This document shows positions 34,101-44,205 of a DNA stretch of 64,000 nt, one piece after another. The stretch spans positions 12,397,014-12,461,013 of the forward strand of contig NC_133403.1 of NCBI RefSeq assembly GCF_047511655.1. Reading direction: 5' to 3'. Position numbers and translations under genes: made by a program. The notes under the pieces are model-generated. The model did no database searches and had not been told where the DNA came from. It was given only the letters and a program-made list of their open reading frames with translations. Source of the stretch: Castor canadensis (Eukaryota; Chordata; Mammalia; Rodentia; Castoridae). Every line of letters begins with the position of its first letter. Position 1 is the stretch's first letter.

Positions 34101-37100
34101 GCTAGGCAAGCGCTCAACCACTGAGTCACATCTCCAGCCCTTGGTTTGTTTATGACAAGGTCTTGCTACATAGTACAGGCTGACCTCAAACTCATGATCC
34201 TCCTGCCTCAGCCCTGAGTACTGAGATTATAGGTAACCATGCCTGGCTACTTTAAAAAGTCAAAGTGGATGGTTACATAAATAAAGTCAATGTGCCCACC
34301 CATAGCCCCCAAACTGCCACCACCACTCAGCCCCGCCCTAACCAAGGGGTGAGGCAGACCCAGTGGGTAGATGTGTCCCTGGGACACCCACGCAAGCCAC
34401 ATTACCAGCTTTATTCTTCGCAAGTTTTTTGCTGCTTGCTGTTCCAGATCCATAAGTCACACCATCAATGGTCACCGAGGCACCAAAAGGTTCACTTGGA
34501 TTCTCTTAAAATTAAAATTACTTGTTTTAAAACACACTTGCCAAGACATTAAAAGCTTGCACACACAGCCTGCCCACACTGACAGATGCCCCTGCAGAGA
34601 GCAAGTCTGTGCTCATCTACAAAGACTGGGGGGCTCCCTCAGGTGTGGAGATGGGGCTGGGGATGGTCAGCAGCCAAGGATACAGCAGGGAAAATTGAGG
34701 GAAATGGGGGACCATGGGAAAGTTAGCCAGAGAGGAAGCAGGTGCTGGAGGCAGAACCTCCCAGGACAGGGCAAGGTCACTCAAAAGATGGACATGGGAC
34801 TGTCAGGAGTAGGACAGAACAGCATGCAATGAGCCAGATAAACAACATCTAAAAGGATGGGTGATCCCAGGCTTCAGCTCCCATGGGGAAACACACTGTC
34901 CTTCACAAAGATGTGAGAAGGAGGCCACAGAAGACAGAGCTGGCAAGAAGTGTAGGCAGGTCCAAGGCCCCTTCATCTACCTGAGAACACTGGGAGACCA
35001 GGAAAGGACCCAAAACACAGCGGGGAGACCTTTCTCACACAGTTATCCTTGACAACACGGTCAGGAGTCAGTGAGGCAGACGGGACAAGACAATAGAAAG
35101 GGATAGGAAAGACAGGACATGGGACAAACTCAAAGTGGAAAGCAGAGCCATTTACCCTCAGATAAGGTGAATCTCCATGAAAACAAACTGCCTATCTGCA
35201 ACGCACTTATTTTTGCCCTTTTCTTGTACTTATATCCAGTCAAGTAGGGTCAGTACGCTCCCAACATCAGCCCAGATCAAAGTGTCACATGCGATTCTTC
35301 AGGACCAAAAATGAAGGCCAAACTTACCACATTCAAAGAAATTATAAACGGGGCGGACCTTGAGGACACGCTGCATGTACTCGTGCAGGATGCAGACCTC
35401 AGATTTCCCATTGGGATTAATGACAAACTCTGTGAAAAAGAAGAACTGTCGCAGCAACTCCTTGGGAACTTGGCCCATCCACGTTAGAGTCAACTCAGTG
35501 GAGCTGACCAATGTGAATATAGTGGGCCTCTGCACTCACTGTACAAACATAAGCTTTGAATTAAGTGCAATTCACTCACGTATCTAAGCAAATCAAATTA
35601 AAAATAACAATATATTCCAGCTGCTGATGTTGACACGTACAAGTCCAACTAACCTTTCTTTGTGGGTGCATCTTGCACAGATAAAGTGATGAGCTTCTGG
35701 TTGGCCGGCAGGATGGGCCGCTCAGATTCAGCCTGCTTCCGCTTCATCTCACGGTTGAACTGCCGCCGCTCAGCCCAAGTCCTGAATTTTTTCACAGTTA
35801 CTTGCTCAAAGTCAAAACGCTTTTCCAAGTAGTTTCGAAATTCTTCCAGATCTGTCCAAGATGTACCAGGGAGCCAAATTACCAAATTTTCAACGTAGAA
35901 ATCATGTTCCCTCAGTCCAGGCTCATCGAACAGGTCCAGTCCACATGTAACATGTGTTTCCCTTTCCCTGTCCCTTTCAGAGGGCAAGGAAAGAAGAAAA
36001 ATAACAGCAGGTCTCTTTACTGACAGCTCAAATTACTCTGGCAGGTCCTTTATGGATAGATTCCTGGGACATCCTTTTGCTTTATTAGAAGCAAGAACAA
36101 AAATACAAAAAGTGATATGGGGGCAAAAAAAGGAATCTTGAGCCAGACATGGTGGTTCATACCTATAATTCCAGCACTCAGGAGGCTGAGGCAGGAGGAG
36201 TTTGAGGCCAGCCTAGGTTCCATAGTGAGACCCTGTCTCAAAGCAAAATAAAACAAAACCCAAAAAGAGGAAGCTTAGGGGGGAAAAAAAGACAAAAACA
36301 AAAAAAACCTTCTCTCTGAAGCAAACAAGCATCTGAGCCTGGGGCTTGGGAGCATAGCTCAGTGGTAGAGCACTTGCCTAGCTTGTGAGTCCCTGGGCTT
36401 AATACCCAACACCAGTGGGAAACAAAAAACAAAAATAACAAGCACTTCCCAGGCTCTGGTAGCTCACACCTGCAATCTTAGCTACTCAGAAGGTAGAGAT
36501 CAGGAGAATAGCAATTTGAGGCCAGCCATGGCAAACAGTTCGTTCAGGAGACCCTATCTGGAAAATACCCAACACAAAAAGGGGCTGGTGGAGTGGCTCA
36601 AGTGGTAGAGCTCTGGCCTATCAAGTGTGAGTGAGTCCCTGAGTTCAAGCCCCAGTGCTACCAAATAAATAAATAACAACAACAAAAACAAAATAACTAA
36701 GCACTTGACTGGCAACAGCGGCTGCCTACCACCTCTCTGACCAACTCACTTTTCCCTCTGGCCTGCCACCTCCACAATCAGTAATATATCCAGCTGGTTC
36801 CCTGCCTCCTTAGGGCCGTTGTGGTTATCATACCTCTTCCCTGGCTACTTCCTGTTCCTGAACAACAGCTTCCCCCTCCCCACAGCTCTTTTAGGACAGC
36901 TCACACTGAACAGAATTATGATAGGCTGCAGCAACACATAGACAAGCACAGAACATCCTCTTTGAAATTAATCCAGCAGGTGGACTGAAAGAGATTTGCC
37001 ACAACTGAAGAGAGATCTAAGACTTGTAAGGACTGAACCAAGCTAAAAGATACAAAAGAAAGACTGAGAAATAGCAACATATTTCCAAAAGGCAAGTGCA

Positions 37101-40100
37101 GGATTCAAGAAGGTGGAACTGCTCAGCACTTGGGAGGCTGAGGCACGAGAATCACAAGTTTGAGGCCAGTTTGGACTACACAGTGAAATCTTATCTCAAA
37201 ATGCAACCCCCCCAAAAAGGGGGGAGAACTGCTCACAGAACAGTGGCAGTTCTCCAGTACAGAAGTCCATGAACTAAAGGCTCATTCTGAATGCATCAGG
37301 ATAAAGCCAAACAACACCCCATGGGCACATACTACTGAAAAAGCAAGACTTCAGGAAAACCATGCAACAACCAGAAAGGCCAAGTGTATTTGCCTGCACC
37401 ATCTCCATGGCACCTTCAGCTGTGCAGACCCTGTAGAGCCCAGGTGCCGGGGGCCAGGAATGCTATACACAGGCAGGTTCTTGGGAGAGCACAGAAACAG
37501 GCCTCTCCAGCCATGTGCAACTACATAGGCACAGCCACCCCCCACTCACAGACCCAACTAGGAAGTGGAAACAATAGCCTCTGACAAAAGGAATGAGACC
37601 CCAGGGTGGATGAGGAATGTAGCTGGATCCCAGAAAGGAAGAAAGCTCTCTTGGAAAACTTACCAACTGACTCATCTTTGCACACTTCGACTTTGGCCTT
37701 CACCTGTCCCAGGGCCCCAGGGGCTGCCTCGGCCCCCAGTGGGTCCTTCTCATCTGGGGGCCCTGAGTCCACACCCATGGAGTCTGGTTCTTCCAAAGGA
37801 AACTCCAGCTCTGCAGATTGGCCCAAGGGCTTGACGGGAGACACCTCCCCACTGGGAGTGACCTCACTGCTTTGCTCTCGTTCCTCATTGTCCTTCATTT
37901 TCTTATAATGCAGACAAGGGATGCTACTCAGAGGGGGATCATGTTTCTGTGGATAATGAAATTGCAACAGGGGTTACAAGCATGACCCTGAATCTGAAAA
38001 CCTGATGCGTTTCACCAACCTCCACTTTCAAATCTAAATCTACAACTGATGCTTCCCTACCCGTATGCTTCCTGTTCCTAAGAAGTAGGGCCTGGACCAA
38101 GTGACCACCCGAGACTCTCTGTGCAGGTACACAGGAACTCCAGAGTTATGGAAGGTCATGATCCACCCATCGGGCAGCGGCTCTGTAGGTGGGCGGCCTC
38201 GACCTGCACAAAAGACAACAACATCCTACAATCACTTTAAAAATACTAAGGATTAGCTGGGTCCCAGTGGTTCATGCCTATAATCCTAGCTACTTGGGAA
38301 GCAGAGATCAGGAGGATCAAAGTTTGAGGCCAGCCTGGCAAATATTTAAGAAATTTCATTTCCAAAATAACCAGAGTAAAATGAGCCACAACTGTGGCTC
38401 AAGAGGTAGAGAGCCCATTTTGCAAGCACAAAGCCCCAAGTTCAAACTCCAGCCCCAACAAAAAATAAATAAATTGTAGCTGCAATTAAAACAAAAATAA
38501 AAACTACTTCATTAGCATTATAAGGCCCTGTGTTTGATTCCCAGTGCAATGGTTGGGGGCAGGGGGGCAACTACTTCAAATTTTAAAATTTCTACATTGC
38601 TTTTAAGACACTGCTCCCAACCTCTTCCTTGTTTTCCAGGCAGCCACAAGAAAAAAGCATCAAAACTTTTTTTCCACTTGCCCAATGACAGAGCTGACTG
38701 CCAGGAAAAGTACAAAGCAGAGACTTAACTAAAATAATGTTCTTACAGGTATTAGAAGCAATATGAAATCTAGAAACTAAAGAAAAAGCAAGTGAAATAT
38801 AAAATATTATACATGACAAAAAAAGTACCAGTGACTCTCAGGGAAAGGTAGTGGCACCTCTGGGCCAGATCCTCATCCAGCAGCCCTGACACTGGGCCTG
38901 GCACCCACACCCAGGCCACTATCAGATTATGGCCTGGGAAGGAGTGTTACAGGTCAGAAATGCACCCCCTGGGCACCCACACCCTAACCTCAGGGACTGG
39001 AGACTAGCTAGAGCTGCCTCACACAGCCTTGGACTAACTCAGAAGAAGAAACAAATGGAATGTGGAGCAGAATACAACACAGGACATAGTTCATCCGTAT
39101 TACTCATATATTATAGCTAGCCAGCCATCTGAAGAGCTGATAGCAGCTGCAAACATAGGCTCCTGCAGTGGCTCCTACAGAGTAATGTAGGTTTATCTGT
39201 TCAGAGTGAGACACTGAAACCACAGAAAGAGCACAAAGCCAACCTTCCAGAGGCAAAGTGAAGACCCTCTCCCCCATCTCCCTGAGCAGCTGCAGCCCTT
39301 GGTTCATCCCACCTATAATTGCCTGGCACTGCTCATTTATCACGAATGTAGGCAGCAACATATGGCACCTGGCACTGCTGACCTGTCCCCTCACAGCCCA
39401 AGGACAATCCATGCCCATCACCTCACTTTCTACCCTAACCACATCTCACCATCTCTGTACCTAGTCCTTCAACCCAGGGACTCACCCATGTGCCTAAGCT
39501 CCAAGCATCTATCTCTTCAACCCCTCTACTGATCTAAGCATCCCTACCAGGACAATCACAGGTACTTCTAGGCAAGTATAGACAGAAACCATCCTCATCC
39601 CTCACACTGATGACAAAGCCTTACAGCACATCTCTGGGCATCTTCAACTGCTCTCTCATTGTCTCCAAATCTAAATGAAATTCCACTGCCTGCACCTCTA
39701 AAACACCTCCACTTCTATCCAAGGAATTTCTACCCTGCCCCTAAGTGCATGTGCCATGCTGCCCAGAAGTCATGCTTTTCAGCAAAAATAAGGTAACAAT
39801 ACTGGCCTGCTTCTTGTGGCTTTCTGCATCACTTGGAGCAGAACCAAACTCTGGATCATAACTATCACCTGCCATCTCACTGAGCACCCACCTGTGGACT
39901 TGGCCTCCTTATCCTCTCTGGCTACTAGTGTTGTCTCTTGGCACACACTGAGGTTCCCTGCTCAGGGGTCCTCTGGAGAACTCCTGACACTTTAGCTAGC
40001 AGGATCTCTACCTAAGTTCTGTGTCTGGGTGAGTCCTATGTCCAATTTGTTTTCCTTTCATCTAACATAACTGTCCTGTACTCAAACATGTGTCTCTTAC

Positions 40101-41546
40101 CTAGGCTGAAGCTTGGTATCAGAGGGCTTTCAAAACATCTATGTGAAAGAAATTGCACTTCTGATGCCTGGAAACGCTCATTACTTTGTGAGCCACCAAC
40201 TTACTTTTGAGCACTGTTTTAATCTTGGTCATCATGGGTTGCACACTCGTCTCTCCATCAGATGGATGGTCACTGTCTCCTCCGTATTTTTCCTCCAACC
40301 GCCTCTTCTTTGGAGCACAAAGACCTTCTTCCAGCAGAGCATCCACATCGTTGTCGAAGTCATCCTACAAAACAAGTTGTTCAGATTCCATAGCCCTCAG
40401 GGTCTACACTCCTGCACCAAGGGCAAGCTTAACAACATTTTTGAGGACAGTCACTCAAGGGGGCCTAGGTGTACCCTGATGGCGTGTAATCATCTGAAAG
40501 ACAAACAGGGCAAAATGACAAGTGAAACCAACACGTCTGGTCCAGGTGCACACCCTGCCAAGGAGGCTTCTCAGCAGCACCTGCTGACTCTGGTTAGAAA
40601 GAAGATACAAGGCTGAATGTTAGCCAAACTTTTCACTAAGAAATATAAAAAATGTGGGCTCCTTACATCTTTCTCTTTTCTACCTTGTTATTTGACTTCA
40701 CATTGGGTCTTGCTTCTGCTTTGCTCCCCCCACCCCTAATTTTCCAGCTTTTAAAAGATGCAGCCACTCCCAAACCTCTCTTTGGATTTTACTCAGAGCC
40801 CTCAAGAAGAGGGGTCACCAACATACCTCATAGGAGAAATTCAAGGCCTCTTCATCCACTCTGTCTCTTTGAATGATTGCTTTAGCCGTGAACCCGCCTG
40901 CTCCTTCTTCATCTAGCTCCAAATTGTCAGTAAAATCTTCTAACTCATCGAGCACTGCATACTCCACTCTCTTTTCCTGATCCAGCTCATTCTCCTCATC
41001 CTTCTTATCCGTACTCTCACCCCCTATAGCTACCCCATTACCAACACTCCCGCCAAAGGGACAAGCATGCACGTCCCCACTGACAGGACTAAGGAGCAAG
41101 CCACATTCGGCCCGAGTGCCACGCTCCATTCCTGTGTACAGCACCTTCCTGTCCTTACTCCTGCAGCTCTCAGTAAAACTCACACTAATCTTTACATCCT
41201 TAAGCAACTTAAGGTCAGGGGAGAACTTCCGGACCGCAGGTGCGTGCCGGGCGGTGCGCGGGCTGTGGCCACTACAGTTCGGGTCTATGAGGAGGCGGCC
41301 CTTAGAGAAGGATCCTTTGGAGAGAAGAGAAGCTCCGTAGAAGTTGAACGGGTCCTCGGCCGGGAGTTCGGACTGTCCATCACCACCAGAGCCAACGTCC
41401 ATTACCTCTGCATCACTGGACGTTTGCAGGGGAGGTGGTGGAGACTGTTCACGGGGTAGCGCTTGGAAGGGGCAAGCTCGGTTCTCCATCATTGCTTCTC
41501 CTGCGGTCTCACGCGGGAGAGGAGAGGGACTCTCATATGTCTCCAT
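19149..41546 (-). CDS. DGCR8: Microprocessor complex subunit DGCR8 (complete, 13 coding exons)
   Basis: Coding exons: 41546-40827, 40364-40205, 38203-38061, 37946-37664, 35851-35654, 35429-35328, 34504-34406, 32237-32155, 23464-23364, 23060-22954, 21846-21719, 20281-20168, 19232-19149. Phases close to 773 aa, the same length as human. Features are an NLS-like KKRR after residue 240, a heme-binding region with a WW-like [16 protein letters not shown]...WSRP, and the Pro351-Cys352 heme ligand pair (SSIPCLHY). Two dsRBDs follow at about 511-577 ([12 protein letters not shown]...[11 protein letters not shown]) and 620-685 ([11 protein letters not shown]...RVGKQLASQ), then the Drosha-binding C-terminal tail. 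By family knowledge, DGCR8 is the nuclear pri-miRNA-binding partner of Drosha. Exon 2 itself carries two pri-miRNA hairpins (see mir-3618 and mir-1306). Intron 9 (exons at 32155 and 23464) is the largest coding intron, 8.7 kb, and is packed with repeats. Confidence 0.98.
20282..21718. other. DGCR8: DGCR8 intron 12
   Basis: Unique apart from one ID-like SINE; no gene. Confidence 0.7.
20838..20920 (+). repeat. ID-like SINE in DGCR8 intron 12
   Basis: GGCTGTGGCTCAGTGATAGA...CTAGCATGCATGAGGCTCTG, close to the generic rodent ID consensus. Confidence 0.8.
21847..22953. other. DGCR8: DGCR8 intron 11
   Basis: Unique apart from an antisense B1 at about 22434-22548. Confidence 0.7.
22434..22548 (-). 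repeat. B1-like SINE
   Basis: A T-run, then CAGTCTCATTATGTTACCCA, GGCTGGTCTTGGACTTG and GGGACTACAGGCACATGCC. Confidence 0.8.
24365..24725 (-). mobile_element. MaLR-type LTR fragment, antisense
   Basis: The order AACAGAAGGTTATTCCCTCA, ...GGAGGCTCTAGGGGAAGAC, ...TTCCAAAATAAGATCATATT, CTGAGGTACTGG...GGCACATGATACAACACA matches an antisense MST/MLT1 LTR. Confidence 0.65.
25386..25495 (+). repeat. ID-like SINE with long A tail
   Basis: GGGCTGGCAGAGTGGCTCAT...GAGTTCAAACCCCAGTGGTG and an A run of about 23 bases. The long pure tail suggests a young insertion. Confidence 0.85.
26655..26742 (-). repeat. ID-like SINE
   Basis: GGTTTGAACTCAGGGCTTCA...CTACCACTTGAGCCACTCCA is antisense ID. Confidence 0.85.
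27163..27250 (+). repeat. ID-like SINE
   Basis: GGGGCTGGGGGCATGGCTCA...GGGTTCAATCCCCAGTAC. Confidence 0.85.
27252..27325. repeat. AT-rich palindromic repeat
   Basis: Three copies of AGATCTTTAAATTTA. Positions 27267-27288 form a 22-bp perfect palindrome centred on AGATCT. Confidence 0.8.
27335..27780 (-). mobile_element. L1 3'-end/3'UTR fragment, antisense
   Basis: The plus strand carries TTTATTGTTGTGCTGGGTAG...ATTCACCCCTCCACCATTCT...CATACGTGTACACAGTATTT and a C-rich polypyrimidine block near 27585-27605. I recall this as an antisense rodent L1 3'UTR pattern; it lacks coding sequence. Confidence 0.55.
27790..28010 (+). repeat. composite B1/ID-like SINE
   Basis: GGAACAGTGGCATACACCTG...GGCTGGCCAGGGCAAAAAGT...CACATCCCAGTACTATAAAT; the tail is (AAAT)n. 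Confidence 0.8.
28108..28190 (-). repeat. ID-like SINE
   Basis: GGGATTTGAACTGAGCGCCT...ACCACATGAGCCACACCC is antisense ID. Confidence 0.8.
28233..28330 (+). repeat. ID-like SINE
   Basis: TGGCAGAGTGGCTCAAGTGT...CAAGTGTGAGGCCCC, with a tail of CAAAA units. Confidence 0.8.
28645..28835 (+). mobile_element. MaLR-type LTR 3' fragment
   Basis: CAACTTGATTTTGGACTTGT...GATAAATTTCTGTGGCTTAA...TACTTTGTTACAGTAG is the sense 3' part of a MaLR LTR. Confidence 0.65.
28935..29075 (+). repeat. composite/ID-like SINE
   Basis: GAGACCCTGTCTTGAAAATACC, then GGAGTTCAAATGGTAGAGC...GAGTTCAAACGCCAGTACTA with an A tail. Only the end of the left half remains. Confidence 0.8.
29203..29365 (+). repeat. two ID-like SINEs in tandem
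   Basis: 29203-29275 and 29281-29365 each carry TAGGTCAGTGGTAGAG or TATAGCTCAGTAGTAG followed by an ID 3' part. Both resemble generic ID rather than the composite right half. Confidence 0.75.
29425..29655 (+). repeat. composite B1/ID-like SINE
   Basis: CCAGGTGCCAGTGACTCACC...GGACTGGAGGTGTGGCTCAA...GTTCAAACCCCAGTCCCACC; intact both halves. Confidence 0.9.
30643..30745 (+). repeat. ID-like SINE inside L1
   Basis: GGAATGGAGAAGTGGCTTGA...GTTCAAACCCCAGTCCCAGC. Confidence 0.85.
30805..31020 (+). repeat. composite SINE inside L1
   Basis: GGCCAGGTGCCTTTCTAGCT...GGACTGGTGGAGTGGCTCAA...CCAAACCCCAGTGCTGTC. The flanking AAAAATCCTCAATAG sequence occurs on both sides (near 30792 and 31013), a likely target-site duplication. 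Confidence 0.85.
31640..31780 (+). mobile_element. old L1 3'-end fragment (tentative)
   Basis: TGTAATGGCCGCACCACTCT...GTTGTATAGTTTAAAAGTCA...TTTATGGTATGTAAATTG resembles old L1M 3' ends. Confidence 0.4.
33110..33215 (+). repeat. ID-like SINE
   Basis: GGGTATAGCTCAGAAGTAGA...GGGTTCAGTACCCAGCATGG with an (AAAT/AAAC)n tail. Confidence 0.85.
34030..34252 (-). repeat. composite ID/B1 SINE, minus strand
   Basis: A T-run, GTGCTGGGGATTGAACTCAA...CTGAGTCACATCTCCAGCCC, then a B1-like ACAAGGTCTTGCTACATAGT...TGAGATTATAGGTAACCATG. Confidence 0.85.
34505..35327. other. DGCR8: DGCR8 intron 7
   Basis: Unique sequence; no repeat or RNA recognised. Confidence 0.7.
36143..36300 (+). repeat. B1-like SINE
   Basis: GCCAGACATGGTGGTTCATA...GGCCAGCCTAGGTTCCATAG...GAGACCCTGTCTCAAAGC. 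A monomeric B1 in good condition. Confidence 0.9.
36343..36440 (+). repeat. ID-like SINE
   Basis: GGGAGCATAGCTCAGTGGTA...CTGGGCTTAATACCCAAC. Confidence 0.85.
36452..36690 (+). repeat. composite B1/ID-like SINE
   Basis: GGTAGCTCACACCTGCAATC...GGGGCTGGTGGAGTGGCTCA...GTTCAAGCCCCAGTGCTACC. Confidence 0.9.
37110..37220 (+). repeat. B1-like SINE (5' truncated)
   Basis: CAGCACTTGGGAGGCTGAGG...GAGGCCAGTTTGGACTACAC. Confidence 0.8.
38204..40204. other. DGCR8: DGCR8 intron 3
   Basis: A composite SINE sits at 38254-38475, an ID remnant near 38505-38575 and a third near 38990; 39100-40200 is unique. No gene. Confidence 0.7.
38254..38475 (+). repeat. composite B1/ID-like SINE
   Basis: TGGGTCCCAGTGGTTCATGC...ACAACTGTGGCTCAAGAGGT...AAGTTCAAACTCCAGCCCC. 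Confidence 0.85.
40365..40826. other. DGCR8: DGCR8 intron 2
   Basis: Short and unique; no repeat recognised. Confidence 0.7.
41381..41440 (-). ncRNA. MIR1306: mir-1306 hairpin inside DGCR8 coding exon 2
   Basis: The 5' arm (41438-41417) matches miR-1306-5p and the 3' arm (41398-41381) matches miR-1306-3p, both exactly as I remember the human sequences. A loop of about 17 nt separates CGTCCA from TGGACG. The hairpin starts about 105 nt downstream of the start codon and is translated as part of the proline-rich N-terminus ([15 protein letters not shown]). It is the second self-cleavage element of the mRNA. Confidence 0.9.
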
Positions 41547-41816
41547 ATTAAGACTATTTTAAAAGACCAGAGTTTTAAACCACCTTACATAAATCTAGAC
41601 AGCTAACATGCACAAGTCCGTCGAGACCTGGTGCCGTCCTGCCCGCGCTTCGCACACTGGCGGCTTAGTCAAGCTGGCCACATTGCTCTTTTCATTAATG
41701 TAGACAGCTTTTAGAACCACTGCCTCAATTATTGGAAATCACAATGCACTCAGCTTAAAAGACCGACGACTAAGTAAATCTGTCTTCGTGCCAAAGTGGC
41801 ACCTTTCTTCTTCCAC
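41547..41816 (-). other. DGCR8: DGCR8 exon 2, 5'UTR part
   Basis: A good acceptor (TTTCTTTGCAG, then exon at 41816) opens exon 2, 270 nt before the ATG. The segment contains the mir-3618 hairpin. The exon continues as coding sequence to 40827. Confidence 0.8.
41671..41756 (-). ncRNA. MIR3618: mir-3618 hairpin in DGCR8 5'UTR (Microprocessor self-cleavage element)
   Basis: On the minus strand, a 27-nt 5' arm (41746-41720), a 12-nt loop (41719-41708) and a 27-nt 3' arm (41707-41681) pair at 22 of 27 positions, counting wobbles. The stem extends with AAGCTG/CAGCTT at its base. The 22 nt at 41706-41685 on the 3' arm match human miR-3618 exactly as I remember it. By established knowledge, Microprocessor cleaves a hairpin here in DGCR8 mRNA, lowering its own level. 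Confidence 0.88.
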
Positions 41817-43084
41817 CTGCAAAGAAATTTAAAAATATCGTCACGAAATGACAGCAATCTTAACACTCCCCTGGTACTGAGTTAAGAGTCAAGTGCTAAT
41901 AACAGTGTAGTAAAGAGCTAAAATAATACTGCCTATAAGAGAACCTTGCGATATCAGAGCAAACTAACCTTAGTGTTTTCCTTCAAAATCTAAATTATAA
42001 TTTAAGTTCTAAGTTGACTATTTACTATTTATTTCATTCCTACTTCAGAAGCACAAAAATATAACCTAAAGGCTCAAAAAGGATTAAAAAAACAACAAAC
42101 AAACAAAAAACCTACACTAAACTTCACCACGGTACTCCCCTTACTCAGCCTATAAGGTAAGCAAGCATGCTGTGGGAGGCTGCCCTTTCTGGAACACATA
42201 AAAGGCATGGCCTCCCTCAGGTCACCAGAGCAGTATCAGTCCACTCACCTGCAAGAGCTGGGTCAGTCAGAGGGTAAGCACGAGACCCTCAGCTCAACTT
42301 TGCAGCACTAAGGACCTCAGAGGTATGACCAGGCGCTCTGCTACCCATGGACCCCCTCTCCTGGGCCCACAACGTGGCACGCGGATGGAACAGTGATGCA
42401 GCCTGCTGAGGTCACCAGAGGTGGCAGCATAGTTCTGTTCCCAGTAGAGGAGGGGGAAGGGGTGGCTGTTGGGAAGGGCATCTGCTAGGATTTTTGGGAG
42501 GAGCCACAGGAGAGAGCTGGAACCAAGGCACAAAGAATCCAGGGTGCTACCTGGAGCCTGGCTCTATCCTGGGGACAATATAAGCCACCAAGGATAAAGC
42601 AACTCTCATCAGAAAGAAGGCACAGGTGACTGCACCCAGGTGGGGGACAGTCCTCCAGGCTAAAGGACAAAGGCATGAAAGTGATTTTGGAGACATCAAG
42701 AACAGTGTCACAGAACCACACTTGTTGACCCAGTGGGGGTGGAGAGCAGAGAAAAGAGGGAGCTGAAAGGGAAGAAGGCTTCTTCCCTGGAGGGACACAC
42801 ACACTCCAATATCCAGGCAGAAGGAAGCCTGGAGAGGAGAATGGAGGGAAGCTCCAGGCAGACCTGTCTGACAGGTGCCTACGCCACAACTCAGCCCTAA
42901 CTGGTGGAGAGATTTGGTAAGGCAGATCATATTAATAAAACCACAGGAGGGAAGGATGCAACTCTAGGAAATTTCACTATAGAAAAGGCACAAAAAAGGG
43001 ACAGCATGAGGCACAGAAGGCAGATCAGAGTGGATGGCCAGAAAACTCAGAGGTCCACAGGAAGAGGGACAGTCAGCAGAGCAG

Positions 43085-43215
43085 AAGCACTTATGCACAT
43101 ACACACATATGCATGCACACTCCACATTGTGCACAGAAACACATACATGCACATGCCATGCACACAGGTGCAAACACACACATGCATGGCCATGCCCATG
43201 GGTGATAGCTCTGTT
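43085..43215. repeat. degenerate CA/TGCA-rich repeat
   Basis: Repeated CACATACACACATATGCATG-type units. The open frames across it are low complexity. Confidence 0.8.
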
Positions 43216-44150
43216 GCATGTACATAACTCATACTCCTAATACCCAAGAACAGAAGAGCAGACATCACCCATTTAAGAAGTTTACAGTGAAAGGATAGAG
43301 TGTGGTGGGCTTTAGTTTGAAGACACAACATAAAAGTCAGAGAATCTGTTAAATTAAATATTCACTGAGAGAGGTCCTACCACTAACAAAAGCCAAGATC
43401 CCCACAGCCTGGACAAAGCTGAAAGGTTAATGATCACTGCACTATCATTCTATTTCCTACATCCTAGGATGTCCTAACATTTCTGAATTCAGTGGGAACT
43501 TAATACACTACCTCGCCAAAGTTGTGACAGTCAAAGGTGTTTAGGATTGAGGAAGTATAGCACAGAGATAATGACTGGAAAGAGCAGCAATAATAAGGAG
43601 GCTGCAGCCAGGTGGGCATGAGAGACATCAAGGGGATAAGGCCAGTCTCCTGGCAACCAAGAAAGACCACTGCAGAGGACAGAAGAGCATGCTTGGTGCT
43701 ATCGACCTTGAATAAGACCAGGAAAGGACCCCTTAGAACCTGGCAGGTGTGCAGAGACCCTAGGGAGTTAAATGTGTGAGTCTGTAACAAAAAAAGCTAA
43801 AATGAAGACCCAAGATGGTGGGGGTTGGAGACAAACAATGACACAGGATGGGAAAGGCTGCTGCATGTTAAAAGCTAAGATGCAGCCAGTGTGAAAAACA
43901 AAAAACAAAGAGGCAAAGGTGCTGAAGAGGGCCTTGAAGAGGTGCACAGCATAGGTAGGGTTCAGGATCCCTGAGATGGGAGAATGTGCTCCTTGGAGGA
44001 ACAGGAAGCTGCCCAGTTCCAGGGCTCAGCAGTGGGCAGTCCACAGCAAGTTCATGGTGGAGAGATCTAGCAGGATTTTCTGTAAGCTTTCTCAATTCAT
44101 TCAATAAGCATTTGCTGAACGCTTCCATATGGCACACGCATACATACTCT

Positions 44151-44165
44151 CTCACACACACACAC

Positions 44166-44204
<39 letters not shown>
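44151..44204. repeat. (CA)n microsatellite
   Basis: About 54 bp of CA dinucleotides with two CATA interruptions. Confidence 0.95.

Positions 44205-44205
<1 letters not shown>

Larger units (their letters stand above)
32238..34405. other. DGCR8: DGCR8 intron 8
   Basis: 32238-33105 is unique; an ID-like SINE sits at 33110-33215; 33216-34020 is unique; and an antisense composite SINE sits at 34030-34252. Confidence 0.7.
35852..37663. other. DGCR8: DGCR8 intron 5
   Basis: Holds four SINEs (B1 at 36143, ID at 36343, composite at 36452, B1 at 37110); the rest is unique. Confidence 0.75.
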
